Shown here one piece after another: positions 8,657 through 18,145 of a DNA stretch of 64,000 nucleotides (its first letter is position 1; every line of letters starts with the position of its first letter). This stretch comes from JASHSH01 sp036490215 (GTDB taxonomy: Bacteria; Pseudomonadota; Alphaproteobacteria; Rhodospirillales; Magnetospirillaceae). The notes under the pieces are model-generated. The model made no database searches and was not told where the DNA came from. It worked only from the letters and a program-made list of their open reading frames with translations. The translations under genes were made by a program, and so were the position numbers. The stretch is from NCBI GenBank assembly GCA_036490215.1, contig DASXEH010000069.1, forward strand, positions 124,001 through 188,000, read 5' to 3'.

Positions 8657-8953
8657 ATGATGGCGCTCTTTGACGTTCGTCCGAAAATTATGGCGGCGGC
8701 GATGCTTCTTATTTTCGGTCTGACGGCCGAGGCGCACATCGCCCACGCTGGCAATGGCTCCGTCACCTACACCTATGACGCACTCGGACGAATAATCTCC
8801 GCTACTTACGATACTGGTGTGATCATCACCTACACCTATGACGCCAACGGCAATCGCCTATCACAGGTCGTCAACGTCAACTCAGGCACGCTCACTTGGA
8901 CGACGACGTCCACACCGTGCACATCAAATTGCTGGGGTGCAGGCCTCTGGTGA
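8657..8953 (+). CDS. Small secreted YD-repeat (mini-RHS) protein
   Basis: 98 residues. ATG at 8657 (a second ATG follows) with aggGAG just upstream. The N-terminus is a signal peptide ending near AHAGNG. The mature part holds two YD repeats (VTYTYDALGRIISATYD and ITYTYDANGNRLSQ) and a short tail with C-x4-C (PCTSNC) ending WGAGLW. That is far shorter than RHS proteins, which need dozens of YD repeats to build the cocoon. It ends 60 bases before the large RHS gene and reads the same way. It could be an accessory, a decoy or the remains of a larger gene; the intact signal peptide and start argue for a working small protein. Confidence 0.6.
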   Translation: MMALFDVRPKIMAAAMLLIFGLTAEAHIAHAGNGSVTYTYDALGRIISATYDTGVIITYTYDANGNRLSQVVNVNSGTLTWTTTSTPCTSNCWGAGLW

Positions 8954-9013
8954 ATTGAGTCCGTAAGGATTCAAACGACGCAGGGTGTTTGGCTCATCTG
9001 ACGGAGGCTAACT

Positions 9014-12000
9014 GTGTGGCTCGTTAATCGGCTAATTCTGCCTATTGCCGCACTGGGTCTGTCGCTTGTTCTTGCAGCAAGCACGCCTCCAGGCACGCTT
9101 CCCGACACAGGAAGTTGGGCGCATTTGAAGCGTATCTCCCACTTCAAGCATCAGAGTGCCTCATCGCACTTGAAATACCCGCCTCCGTCTTCCATCGCCT
9201 TTGATAGCAGGAGAGACAAACTAGCCGACCTGAACACGAAGCTAGGTTTCAAATCTGCTGCCGTTCGTACAACTGCGCGCCTTACAACAATTCCGCAGAA
9301 TGGCTTGTGTGCTATTGGGTCAAACCAGCCGGCACCAATTGTCACGCTCGTTTCGTCGCTCAAATGCGATCCCGATCTCATATTCGAATATGTTTACAAC
9401 AATATTGAATATGAGCCGTTATATGGAAGCAATAAAGGCCCGCTTGGGACGCTACTCGACAACAGGGGTAACGACCTAGATCAGGTACTGCTTTTCACTA
9501 CTTTGCTAAATGCTGCTGGATATTCGCAGACTGGCATCTTTTGGTCCTACGCACGATTGACCGGCGCTCAGGTATCGAACTGGCTTGGGGTCCCAAATGA
9601 TGCTGATGCAATTATCAGTTTGATGGAGGATGGTGGCATCCTAATTGACGATGCCGTCATAAATGGCGATGGCACTCTTGACTACATCGATTTCGGGCAT
9701 TTCCTAGCCCTTCTGGAACTGGGAAGCACAAATTACTATTTTGATCCCAGCTTTAAACAGCACACGGTTACCAGCGGGCTGTCGAATCTGGCCTCAGCGA
9801 TGGGATATACGCAGTCGCAGTTCCTTTCGGACGTCGGCGGCACGATCGACAGCGTTTCCATATCCGGCGTCAATCGTGGGGCTTTACGCAACGATCTGAC
9901 CACGTTTGCAACCAACCTCGTGTCGTACGTCAATCAGAACAACCGCGCTTGGACGGTGGGTGACGTCGTTGGCGGTAAAACCATCCAGAAATTAGTCGGA
10001 TCGCCAATACGCTTAACGTCCGCTCCGAATATGACGCCAGGGTCTCCGGTTGCGGCCAATCCGACTCTTTTCACGACTTGTCCTCCGAGCTATACGACTT
10101 CGTGCCAAACGGCGCTGACCATCACCATGCCTAGCGGCTCCGGCTTGCCCATTAAGTTGACAACGGATCAGGTGTATGGCCACCGCATCACGATAAGCTC
10201 GGTCCCAAGCGGATCTAACTTTATTCCTACTTTGCTGATTGATGGCGTAGCACCGAGTTGCGTTGCCGCCGCCACATGTACAAATGTTGGCCCTGCCACC
10301 GCCGCCGGTACAACTTGGTCGATCGGCACGCAAGTTGTGGCTCTGAATCAAAGTACCGGCACCGGATGTACCACCGGCGTCACGGCCTGCCAAACACTGA
10401 CAATCGGAGCCGGCGGTACATATTTAATTACCGTTGGTGTCGGTCAGGCTTCGCGAGGCAGCGCGGAATATCATCGCCAACTACTTTCCCAAGCGCGCGC
10501 GGCCGGTAATGCCGATTCGTCAGAAGTCGTCTTGGGCGAGAATATGGCGACCATCAGCTACAACTGGTTGGCCGAAAATGCCGCGGAAGAACGGATTACT
10601 GATCAGCTCACACAGGCTACGACTCTGTTCAATTTCGCAGTTGGCATAACCGGACAAGCGCGGATCCAATCGACTGCTTATCAAGGCCCATACGTCGACT
10701 TGCCGACGCAAATGAAATCGGTCCAACCTTGGTCAAGTACAGCCCCTACAATACCGGTCGGCGGTGGGGGCGTTAGCTACCCTATTCCATTCCTCAGCGG
10801 CGTTCTTACTCATAGCCAAGCATCAAGCGCCTTTGAATCTGCGGTTCTGGAGCAGACACAGGCTGCATTGCCAGGAATGACTGCCGCGTCCACGATGAAG
10901 CTCGTCGACGACAATATGAACTCTTCGTACGCGGGCTCCCTCGGGAAGACTTTTTTTGCTGACGGAACGACTTCGACAGGGCGGTCTACGTTCACAAGCA
11001 CGATCGTGCCGGCTATCAGCCCTCACTATAGTTCGACCGATCTCGCGACGATAGAGAGCTCAGTCAATACAAGTCACTCTCAAGTTCTGATACCGCAGAA
11101 TGGTCAACTAGCGGTAGCGCAATGGACTGGGGGCGGATGGACTGCGATCACGCCGACGTCAAGTACATCGTTCGGCTGGCTGCAAGCTATTACTGGCGGA
11201 ATGGCGGGTGCCTTCACCGCGGTCAACGACAATAACCCGGCACTCTATACATCTAGCTCAGTTGAGCCCGAATTTGACGACACAAATCTATCCAATGAGT
11301 TTGTTCAGAGCCCGGCCCCTTATAACCCAACGGTGCAAGAGCCAGTCGATGCCATTACGGGCACACTCATTTACACACATGACGATCTGAAGACCGGCAG
11401 CGGACAATTCCCGTATGCATTGCCGTTTTCTCGGACCTATCTGGCTTCATCCGGAACCTATTTGACGTCCACCACAGCCGATCAGGGGCTTGGTAACGGA
11501 TGGCTCCATACGTACAGCATTAATGCGAACTCGGAGAGCAATCCCTTCCTGGGAATCGGGGATACGCCCACACCCGCGGTGAACGCGGCTCAGTCTATCG
11601 CCGCGCTTTACGTCATGCAGGATCTGCTGTCGAGCACGCCAACAGCGCAAACCATGACTGTCTCTTCGATGGTTGCCCGCTGGTTCACGGATCAGTTGAC
11701 CGGAAACTCCGTCGTTGTGGAGCAGCCCAACACTTCTGAGCAGTTTCTTGCTTTGCCGCATCTCGATGGCGCAACCACTGTTGCCTACAGCCCTCCTCCT
11801 GGCTCTTCGGCACGGCTTACTCAGACGGGCGCCGGCCTCTTCACATATCAAACGAAAACCGCGGTTGCGCTCAACTTTGCGCCCCTCTCTGCAGGATCAC
11901 TTACCAGCCCGATTCAGAGCTGGACCTTTCCCTATGGCGTCTCGGTCAACTTTGCGTATTCAGGCGCCAACCTTTCGAACGTCACCAATAATCTGGGACG

Positions 12001-15000
12001 CAGTCTGGCGTTCACATACCGAGGCACCGATCTTACGACGGTGACGGACGATTCCGGACGTAGCGATTCCTTCGCCTATGATGCGAACCACAACCTGACG
12101 AGCACGACGGATCCTACTGGGGCAACCACCAGGTTCGCCTATGATACCTCCGGCACCTACGATACTCAGGGGCATTTGACGCAGGTCTTTTACGCGTTCA
12201 GATCGAGCAACGCGTTCGTTACGAACTGGTATGACCCGATGGGGCGCGTGGCGCAGCAAGCCAACGCCAATGGCTACACGTCACAGTTTTACTTTGCCGG
12301 CTCGCGGAGCGAGATCGTTGACGCAGTCGGCAATCGGCAGGTGACCTACCAGACCGATCGCGGCAAGGTGCTCTCTGACTTTTATGTGCTCAGCAATACC
12401 TTTGGCAACGTGTACAGCGACACGCCGCAGCAAAACGGCATCATCAACGTCACGACCAATCAATACGATGGCATCGACCGGCTGACTCAGACGACGCAGC
12501 CCGAAGACGGAGTGACGTCGTACACCTATGCCACGGTCGTCAATCCCTGGGCGAACAACATCGCCTCCGTCACGGTCACGCCCAAACCCGGATCGCTGCT
12601 GCCGCCCCTTACAAAGACAATCGCCTACGACCCCAACTACAACAAACCGACGAGCTTCACGGACCCCCTGGGCCTGGTCTCGACGCGCACTTACGACGTT
12701 GCGACGGGTAATCCCGTCGTCTCTGTTACCGATGCCGGCACTGCGCCGCACATCAATGTCACCCGAAGCTTCACCTATGATAACTACGGGATGCCGCTGA
12801 CAGCGACCAACCCACTGGGCACCGTCACGGCCTTCGCATATGACGGGCATGAGAACCTTGTGTCGCAGACGGCCGACAGTGGAACGGGCCATCTCAATTC
12901 CACGACGGCCTTTTCCTATGATCCGGTCGGCAACGTGGTGGCGCAGACCGATCCAAACGGCAACACGATCAGTCAACACTATGACGCTGACCGTCGCGTC
13001 GTTTGGAAAGTGGCTCCCGTCGGCAATGCGCAAACGCAAACGTCATACGCCTATGATCCGGACGGTCACATTCTGACAACGTCGCAGTCCAATGGATCGT
13101 CGAATATCGTAACCACCGCCGTCTATACCAACACGGGGAAGCTTCAGGCCATCACCGATCCCAACGGCGGTGTGACGGCAAAGGCCTATGACGGCGACGA
13201 CCGTGTCGTGTCGAGTACCGATCCTCTCCTGCGGCGGACCACCTATACCTACGACCCGATGAGCCGACTGCTGACGACCGCGAATCTGGCCATCCAATCC
13301 ACGCCGCTTGAGCAACGCAGCTATTCGCCTGACGGCAAGCTGGCCAGCCTCACCACCGCGAACGCCAGCGCGACTGCCTTTGGCTATGACGGTTTTGATC
13401 GAGTCTCAACGACGACCTATCCGGATACGAGTTTCGAGACTCTCAGCTATGACAACGACAACAACGTCCTGACGCGTCTCACCCGCAAGGGCGACACGAT
13501 TACCTATACCTACGATACGCTCAATCGGCTGAGCACCAAGACGCCGCCATCGCCGTCGCCAGTCGTCACGTATAGCTACGATCTCGTGAATCGCCCAATC
13601 GGCGTTAACGACAACAGCGCCGCGATTGCCTCGGCGGTTCCGCCATCGGGCGGCACGATCCAATTCGCTGCCATCGCCAGCTATGACCAACTCAACCGGC
13701 CGATCGGTGTCAGTTGGACGCCCGCTCCGACCCAAACTACGCCCACGATCAGCACGGTCGCCTTCGCGCACACCTATGATCCTACGAACCGACGCCAGGC
13801 GCAGGCGGTCAACGACAACAGTTGGTGGCTCTATCCCTCGACCGCGAGTGCGACCAGCTACACGGTCAACGCCCTCGATCAGTACACCGCTGCCGGTTCG
13901 ACGACGCCGACCTATGACGGCAATGGTAACCTAACCGGCGACGGCACCTACACCTACGGCTACGACCCGGAAAATCGTCTGACCAGCCTCGCCGGCGGCG
14001 CCGTATCGGCCGCCTATGCGTATGACGGTCTGGGCCAGCGCAAGAGCAAGCTGGTCGGGTCAACCACCACCATCACCGTCATCGATTCCTATGGCCGCGC
14101 CATTCTGGATTACGATGGCACCGCGGGAACGTTGGAGCATTGGTACGCTTCGGCACCGCAGATCGGCGGCAGCCCGGATGCCGTGCTCAATGCCGTGAAC
14201 GTCGCTGCCGGCACGCGGCAGACCTTTATCCCCGACATCCAGGGCACCGTGATGGCGACCCTGGACTCCGGAACGGGCACGCTCACCAAGGCCAGCACCT
14301 TGCCGTATGGCGAGAACACCACCGTCACCACCGATGCCTTCTTCTACACCGGACGTTGGCTGGACGCGGAAACCGCCGGCAGCACCACCGAGCCCAGTGG
14401 CGTCTACTATTACCGTGCCCGCATGTACTCGCCGACACTGGGCCGCTTCCTTCAATCGGATCCGATTGGCTATCAGGGCGGCAACAACCTCTACGCCTAT
14501 GTCAACAATGACCCGCTCAACAATGTCGATCCCACAGGCGACTCGGCGGATGGGCCCGGCGGAACGACCGTCAGTTTTGGAGGCGCATCCCCCGTAAGCT
14601 TTACAAACGGCTTCTCGTTCGCAGCGGCCAACGATAACAGTCTTGCCGTTGGGGCCGCCCCCAGCTCCCCAAGTTTTGCGGACAATGGTACCCTTCCGAG
14701 CGGACCTGATCTCACCGCTACTATCGGCGAGGCTGATGCGAATGCTTTCTATGCCGCAGAGGGAACTACCACGTTCTATCACGGAACGAGCTACTACACT
14801 GCAGCACAGGCCGTAGAAGTGCAGGGGATCGACCCAGGGGGTCTTGCTGCCAACCAAGAAACTAAAATCGTTAATCCAGGTCTTTATCTTACTCAGCAGG
14901 AATCCACGGCAGGCTATTATGCTGATCTGCAATACGGCTATGGCCAAGCTGGCGGCCCAGCCATTCTAAAAATTCAAGTGCCGACTGCTGCGTTTAATGA

Positions 15001-15136
15001 CTTTGCGGCAGCGAACGGCATCAACGTCGAGACGCCCGTTGCAAATATGGAAGGACAGACCGAAACTTTGATTCACCCAGGCAGCGTACAGGGATTTAAC
15101 AATATTCCCGGCATAAGCTTTTCTATGGGAAATTGA
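9014..15136 (+). CDS. Giant RHS/YD-repeat polymorphic toxin with transglutaminase-like N-region and ART-like C-terminal tip
   Basis: 2040 residues from a GTG at 9014 with ggagg six bases upstream; the N-terminus is a signal peptide (WLVNRLILPIAALGLSLVLAA). Residues ~117-190 look transglutaminase-like (EYVYNNIEYEPLYG...GNDLDQVLLFTTLLNAAGY) but the catalytic Cys position is Asp, so it is probably inactive. A DUF6531-like module starts near residue 777 (PVDAITGTLIYTHDDL). YD repeats fill ~976-1780. The RHS core ends at ~1798-1842 (YYYRARMYSPTLGRFLQSDPIG to DPTG). The last ~198 residues are the variable tip, with FYHGTS near 1918, GLYLT near 1956 and a later IQVP strand, a pattern of ADP-ribosyltransferase-like folds. 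The core normally encloses and releases the tip. Confidence 0.85.
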   Translation: MWLVNRLILPIAALGLSLVLAASTPPGTLPDTGSWAHLKRISHFKHQSASSHLKYPPPSSIAFDSRRDKLADLNTKLGFKSAAVRTTARLTTIPQNGLCAIGSNQPAPIVTLVSSLKCDPDLIFEYVYNNIEYEPLYGSNKGPLGTLLDNRGNDLDQVLLFTTLLNAAGYSQTGIFWSYARLTGAQVSNWLGVPNDADAIISLMEDGGILIDDAVINGDGTLDYIDFGHFLALLELGSTNYYFDPSFKQHTVTSGLSNLASAMGYTQSQFLSDVGGTIDSVSISGVNRGALRNDLTTFATNLVSYVNQNNRAWTVGDVVGGKTIQKLVGSPIRLTSAPNMTPGSPVAANPTLFTTCPPSYTTSCQTALTITMPSGSGLPIKLTTDQVYGHRITISSVPSGSNFIPTLLIDGVAPSCVAAATCTNVGPATAAGTTWSIGTQVVALNQSTGTGCTTGVTACQTLTIGAGGTYLITVGVGQASRGSAEYHRQLLSQARAAGNADSSEVVLGENMATISYNWLAENAAEERITDQLTQATTLFNFAVGITGQARIQSTAYQGPYVDLPTQMKSVQPWSSTAPTIPVGGGGVSYPIPFLSGVLTHSQASSAFESAVLEQTQAALPGMTAASTMKLVDDNMNSSYAGSLGKTFFADGTTSTGRSTFTSTIVPAISPHYSSTDLATIESSVNTSHSQVLIPQNGQLAVAQWTGGGWTAITPTSSTSFGWLQAITGGMAGAFTAVNDNNPALYTSSSVEPEFDDTNLSNEFVQSPAPYNPTVQEPVDAITGTLIYTHDDLKTGSGQFPYALPFSRTYLASSGTYLTSTTADQGLGNGWLHTYSINANSESNPFLGIGDTPTPAVNAAQSIAALYVMQDLLSSTPTAQTMTVSSMVARWFTDQLTGNSVVVEQPNTSEQFLALPHLDGATTVAYSPPPGSSARLTQTGAGLFTYQTKTAVALNFAPLSAGSLTSPIQSWTFPYGVSVNFAYSGANLSNVTNNLGRSLAFTYRGTDLTTVTDDSGRSDSFAYDANHNLTSTTDPTGATTRFAYDTSGTYDTQGHLTQVFYAFRSSNAFVTNWYDPMGRVAQQANANGYTSQFYFAGSRSEIVDAVGNRQVTYQTDRGKVLSDFYVLSNTFGNVYSDTPQQNGIINVTTNQYDGIDRLTQTTQPEDGVTSYTYATVVNPWANNIASVTVTPKPGSLLPPLTKTIAYDPNYNKPTSFTDPLGLVSTRTYDVATGNPVVSVTDAGTAPHINVTRSFTYDNYGMPLTATNPLGTVTAFAYDGHENLVSQTADSGTGHLNSTTAFSYDPVGNVVAQTDPNGNTISQHYDADRRVVWKVAPVGNAQTQTSYAYDPDGHILTTSQSNGSSNIVTTAVYTNTGKLQAITDPNGGVTAKAYDGDDRVVSSTDPLLRRTTYTYDPMSRLLTTANLAIQSTPLEQRSYSPDGKLASLTTANASATAFGYDGFDRVSTTTYPDTSFETLSYDNDNNVLTRLTRKGDTITYTYDTLNRLSTKTPPSPSPVVTYSYDLVNRPIGVNDNSAAIASAVPPSGGTIQFAAIASYDQLNRPIGVSWTPAPTQTTPTISTVAFAHTYDPTNRRQAQAVNDNSWWLYPSTASATSYTVNALDQYTAAGSTTPTYDGNGNLTGDGTYTYGYDPENRLTSLAGGAVSAAYAYDGLGQRKSKLVGSTTTITVIDSYGRAILDYDGTAGTLEHWYASAPQIGGSPDAVLNAVNVAAGTRQTFIPDIQGTVMATLDSGTGTLTKASTLPYGENTTVTTDAFFYTGRWLDAETAGSTTEPSGVYYYRARMYSPTLGRFLQSDPIGYQGGNNLYAYVNNDPLNNVDPTGDSADGPGGTTVSFGGASPVSFTNGFSFAAANDNSLAVGAAPSSPSFADNGTLPSGPDLTATIGEADANAFYAAEGTTTFYHGTSYYTAAQAVEVQGIDPGGLAANQETKIVNPGLYLTQQESTAGYYADLQYGYGQAGGPAILKIQVPTAAFNDFAAANGINVETPVANMEGQTETLIHPGSVQGFNNIPGISFSMGN

Positions 15137-15137
15137 G

Positions 15138-15767
15138 ATGAGCCCACAATTCTTGGACGTGCCGGTAACCTCTATCGCCGAGTCCGCTAATTATGTTGAG
15201 AAAGATCTGCGGCACATCTACCCGCATTTGAAGCATATGCTCTCGTTGCCTAGTGCATTTCCGTTCCCTGCGGTTCATGTTCGTTTGGAGGACGGGAAGT
15301 TAGTTCTCGTGTCAGGTAGTCTTTACTGGAAAATTGCGTGCGAGCTTGGCAAAGATAGGATTCGAGCTGCTTTAGAGCTTCGTGATGCCGATCCCCACGC
15401 GTTGGAAAACCTGCCTTCAGACGTTAGGCGTATTCCAGATGAAGAAATTAGGAAAGAATTGGCGGTGCCTGTCGTTCGTGGGTGGCACGTATATTTTTTT
15501 GATGGTCCGCTGAGTGAGGCTGCTCGTGAGGCCTTTCGGAAGGAAATTTGTGGATTTTTCGAAAACTTAGAGACGGCGCTTATCCCAAAAGACACAAATC
15601 GAGTATTTTCTTGTGGTTTTTCGTGCGAATTCACGTGTGCTCAATTTGAAGCCCTGATTCCTGTTGCAGATAAGTCATGGTTTAAACGTTATAGAGACAT
15701 TAGCGTCGCATTTAGCAATCACACTCATCGCATAGTGTCGTTTCAGGGGGCGCGGTTTACTCTCTAG
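15138..15767 (+). CDS. Putative immunity protein for the RHS tip
   Basis: 209 residues, ATG one base after the RHS stop (gagATG), so translation is probably coupled. No signal peptide or membrane segment, as expected for a cytosolic antidote. I recognise no family. Visible features are a central VRGWHVYFFDGPLSEAAREAFRKEI segment, a C-x3-C-x4-C cluster (FSCGFSCEFTC) and a beta-like C-terminus. The gene is distinctly AT-richer than the RHS core, as is usual for toxin-tip/immunity pairs gained by exchange. The immunity role is inferred only from position; a misfolding-prone adaptor is the alternative. Confidence 0.6.
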   Translation: MSPQFLDVPVTSIAESANYVEKDLRHIYPHLKHMLSLPSAFPFPAVHVRLEDGKLVLVSGSLYWKIACELGKDRIRAALELRDADPHALENLPSDVRRIPDEEIRKELAVPVVRGWHVYFFDGPLSEAAREAFRKEICGFFENLETALIPKDTNRVFSCGFSCEFTCAQFEALIPVADKSWFKRYRDISVAFSNHTHRIVSFQGARFTL

Positions 15768-15805
15768 AAAGTTATGGGCGTGTCGCTCCCCATTCTGATT
15801 AGATA

Positions 15806-15956
15806 TCCACGATCAGCACAGTCGCCTTCGTGCACACCTATGATCCGACGAACTGACGCCAGACGCAGGCGGTCAACGACAACAGCCGGTGACTCTATCC
15901 CTCGGCCGCGAGTGCGATCAGTTAAGCGGTCAATACCTTCGATGAGTACATCGCTG
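15806..15956 (+). pseudogene. Orphan RHS core fragment (decayed duplicate of 13742-13892)
   Basis: About 150 bases match the RHS gene at a constant offset of 2064 (for example cacctatgat, ggtcaacgacaacag). Translated in the RHS frame it reads ISTVAFVHTYDPTN-stop-RQTQAVNDNS and has three in-frame stops (tga, tga, taa) plus many substitutions. There is no start or tip. Such scraps beyond an immunity gene are the expected leftovers when RHS tips are displaced by recombination within the core. The rest of 15768-16049 holds nothing else I recognise. Confidence 0.75.
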
Positions 15957-16049
15957 CAAATAGGCGTTCCGTTTAGATTTCCGCATTGCGGTCCGCGAAG
16001 TGAGAGCTGGGTTCGTCTGATTAATGTGGAGAGCTGCCTCTTCCGCACT

Positions 16050-17303
16050 CTATGAAGCGGGTCTTCGCCTGACCGTCCGCTTCCTGATTTCGCGTTGCAG
16101 ATTGAGTACGTCAGCTTGGGTGCCGATTTCGTCCAAGGGCAGCTCAAGTTGCCGCGTTCTTAGTTCATACCTGCGCACGTTTTTCGTGCTGCAGGGGTTT
16201 CCATGCCCTTTCGTGCGATCGATCGGAAATAGTGACGGCTGCCGCGATTTGGCGCGCGTCGCCACACTCGTCGAGTACGCAGGCCCGAACAGATAGTCGC
16301 GAACAGGTTGGACGTAGCACCAAGGCAACTGGCCGCCATCTTTCATTGCCCAGCTATGCCACATGCCCACTTCGGCGCAGCAATGAGCAAACCGTTCAGG
16401 CCAGTCTTGAAGCAGCCAATCGGCCAGACCGAGAAGGTACTGCCTGTCGCTAACCTTTCTCATTTCAAATTCGAGAGATCCCGTGATCGCTTGTGCCCGT
16501 TGCCTTCTGTAAATGCCCATATGCGACACAGCTTGCTCTCGTAGGGCAGCGCCGCGCCAACCTGACGACAGTATTCGGAGTATCTGGCGCAGGGCTCTAA
16601 AAATGAATGTGGAGCGGGTAAGGCCGTAAGCGCCTAGATGGTTCTGCCCCTCGACGATCGTATCGTCGAGGTAATACTCAAATTCGACGAGCGACCTTGG
16701 AGCATCAACTAGTGGCGCGTCCGTCAGCTTGGCTTTACAACTATGACATTTGTGCGCGTCCTTCGTTCGATGAAACGCGACGGCAACGCCGCATCTGGGG
16801 CAGTGGTTGTGAAGCGTCACGCCATGGCTTAGGCAGGATGTTGCGAAGGCCAGCCGCCAGCGCCGGCGAAAGTACACCTCGCCCCGGGAGAGACAGATCG
16901 GGCAAAACTGCTGGCCGCTTCGGTTGCGCGACTGGGCTCGAACGCCGACACGGAGCAAGAATGGCACTTTAGATGTAGGGTCGATCTTCTCGAAGATGAT
17001 GTCTTCAAAAGAAGACAGCCCTGTTTCGCGCGCGCGCCGCAAATCGGTGCCAGTACCTTTGGCGAGGCTTTCGATCACTTCAGGCAAAGATAGTCTATCG
17101 ACGTCCCTGTGCCACATCGATGGTGCCAGGTGCGGCCAATTGTTGAGGGAGAAGAGATAGAGATCAGTCGCATTTCCTAACGCGACCCGATAGAGCCAGG
17201 AAGAAAGAGATTCGTCGGGCAACGGAGACGGGTGATACGTCCATCGACCGGAGGGCCGTGGCATGAAAGACGGAGCTATTTCTTGGAGCCTGGAGGCTTC
17301 CAT
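16050..17303 (-). CDS. tniQ: TniQ/TnsD-family target selector
   Basis: 417 residues. The N-terminal third has the TniQ hallmark (PLPDESLSSWLYRVA at ~28-42). A zinc-ribbon region follows: C134-x2-C137, C157-x2-H160, C168-x2-C171 and C186-x2-C189, with the spacing seen in TniQ/TnsD proteins. TniQ/TnsD binds the attachment site and recruits TnsC; given the comM junction at 20804, the likely target is comM itself. It is the last gene of the tns operon, overlapping the tnsC end by 28 bases if the first ATG is used; an alternative ATG lies at 17264 with no better ribosome site. It is longer than short TniQ and shorter than Tn7 TnsD. Confidence 0.85.
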   Translation of the reverse strand: MEASRLQEIAPSFMPRPSGRWTYHPSPLPDESLSSWLYRVALGNATDLYLFSLNNWPHLAPSMWHRDVDRLSLPEVIESLAKGTGTDLRRARETGLSSFEDIIFEKIDPTSKVPFLLRVGVRAQSRNRSGQQFCPICLSRGEVYFRRRWRLAFATSCLSHGVTLHNHCPRCGVAVAFHRTKDAHKCHSCKAKLTDAPLVDAPRSLVEFEYYLDDTIVEGQNHLGAYGLTRSTFIFRALRQILRILSSGWRGAALREQAVSHMGIYRRQRAQAITGSLEFEMRKVSDRQYLLGLADWLLQDWPERFAHCCAEVGMWHSWAMKDGGQLPWCYVQPVRDYLFGPAYSTSVATRAKSRQPSLFPIDRTKGHGNPCSTKNVRRYELRTRQLELPLDEIGTQADVLNLQREIRKRTVRRRPAS

Positions 17304-18145
17304 TTGATCTTTTTGAGTGTCGCGCGGGTGATCTGCTCGGACTTATCTTTGATTGCAGCAATGGTCGCCTGTCGCAGAATCTCGCTGAGCTCGCCAAGAA
17401 TGCCCCGAGACATGACGTGGAGATCGGTCGCAAGGTCGCTGTTGGTGAGACTGGACCGGTTGCGCAGCGGGATCAGAACCTCAAACGTACCGAGCAAATC
17501 CAGAAACTCGTTGTTCAACTGCCAGTCTGGCAACTCTTCCATCCTGAACCTGCTCGCCAATTGGCCGTCGTATTGAAGAACGTTCTTAGCGTCCTCGGTC
17601 CCAGCCGCAACAATCGGGATGCCGAGCATGTTGCTGGTCCGCTTGATAATGGTCATGAACAGGCGCTGTTGATTATAGCTTCCAGTCAGCACGTTGTGGA
17701 TCTCGTCAAGGATCAACAGTTTGACGCCAGCGCCTTTCATCGCTTTAAGCGCCAGCTCTTCCTTTCGCGCCGAGTTTGCCGTGACCCGATGCATAATTTG
17801 GAGCTGGTTAAGGATCTCGGTCCAAAAGCGTCCTTCGTCGGGCTTACTCGGAGTTTCTATCCGCAGCACCGGAAACTGAAGGTAGTCGTGGCCGGGAGCT
17901 TCGAACGGGAGATTCTGCTTAGCAAATTCCCACAGCAACCCTGACTTGCCGTTACCTGTTGTGCCGAAGAGTAAAATGTTGCGAGGGCGGTGCTGTGGCG
18001 GAGCATCACGAAGACCGACCATCTCCTCGAGCAGATCGCCGGCCTTAGGGTAGTCGATCCAAATCTTGGTCCAATGATTGTTCACCCGTTCCGCTATGGG
18101 CAAATCGAGCAACGCCGCCACGCGAGGATGAAGATGTTCAGTCAC
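17276..18145 (-). CDS. tnsC: TnsC/TniB-like AAA+ regulator of transposition
   Basis: 289 residues with Walker A GTTGNGKS at 61-68 and Walker B LLILDEIH at 143-150, a sensor GTEDA near 198, and the N-terminal IWIDYPKA segment typical of TniB proteins. It should form the ATP-dependent filament on target DNA that links TniQ to TnsAB. Its length fits TniB rather than the much longer Tn7 TnsC, so contacts made by Tn7 TnsC's C-terminal extension must be handled differently. The start overlaps tnsB by eight bases and the stop overlaps tniQ, consistent with translational coupling. Confidence 0.9.
   Translation of the reverse strand: MTEHLHPRVAALLDLPIAERVNNHWTKIWIDYPKAGDLLEEMVGLRDAPPQHRPRNILLFGTTGNGKSGLLWEFAKQNLPFEAPGHDYLQFPVLRIETPSKPDEGRFWTEILNQLQIMHRVTANSARKEELALKAMKGAGVKLLILDEIHNVLTGSYNQQRLFMTIIKRTSNMLGIPIVAAGTEDAKNVLQYDGQLASRFRMEELPDWQLNNEFLDLLGTFEVLIPLRNRSSLTNSDLATDLHVMSRGILGELSEILRQATIAAIKDKSEQITRATLKKIKWKPPGSKK

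Noticed and set aside
11940..14100. Regular short repeats that could be taken for a CRISPR array
   Set aside because: They are YD-repeat codons in one long open frame with uneven spacing; no cas genes are present.
12281..14947. Long minus-strand frames (252 and 295 residues) inside the RHS gene
   Set aside because: They lie opposite the YD-repeat core, have no ribosome site or family features, and arise from its repetitive GC-rich codons.
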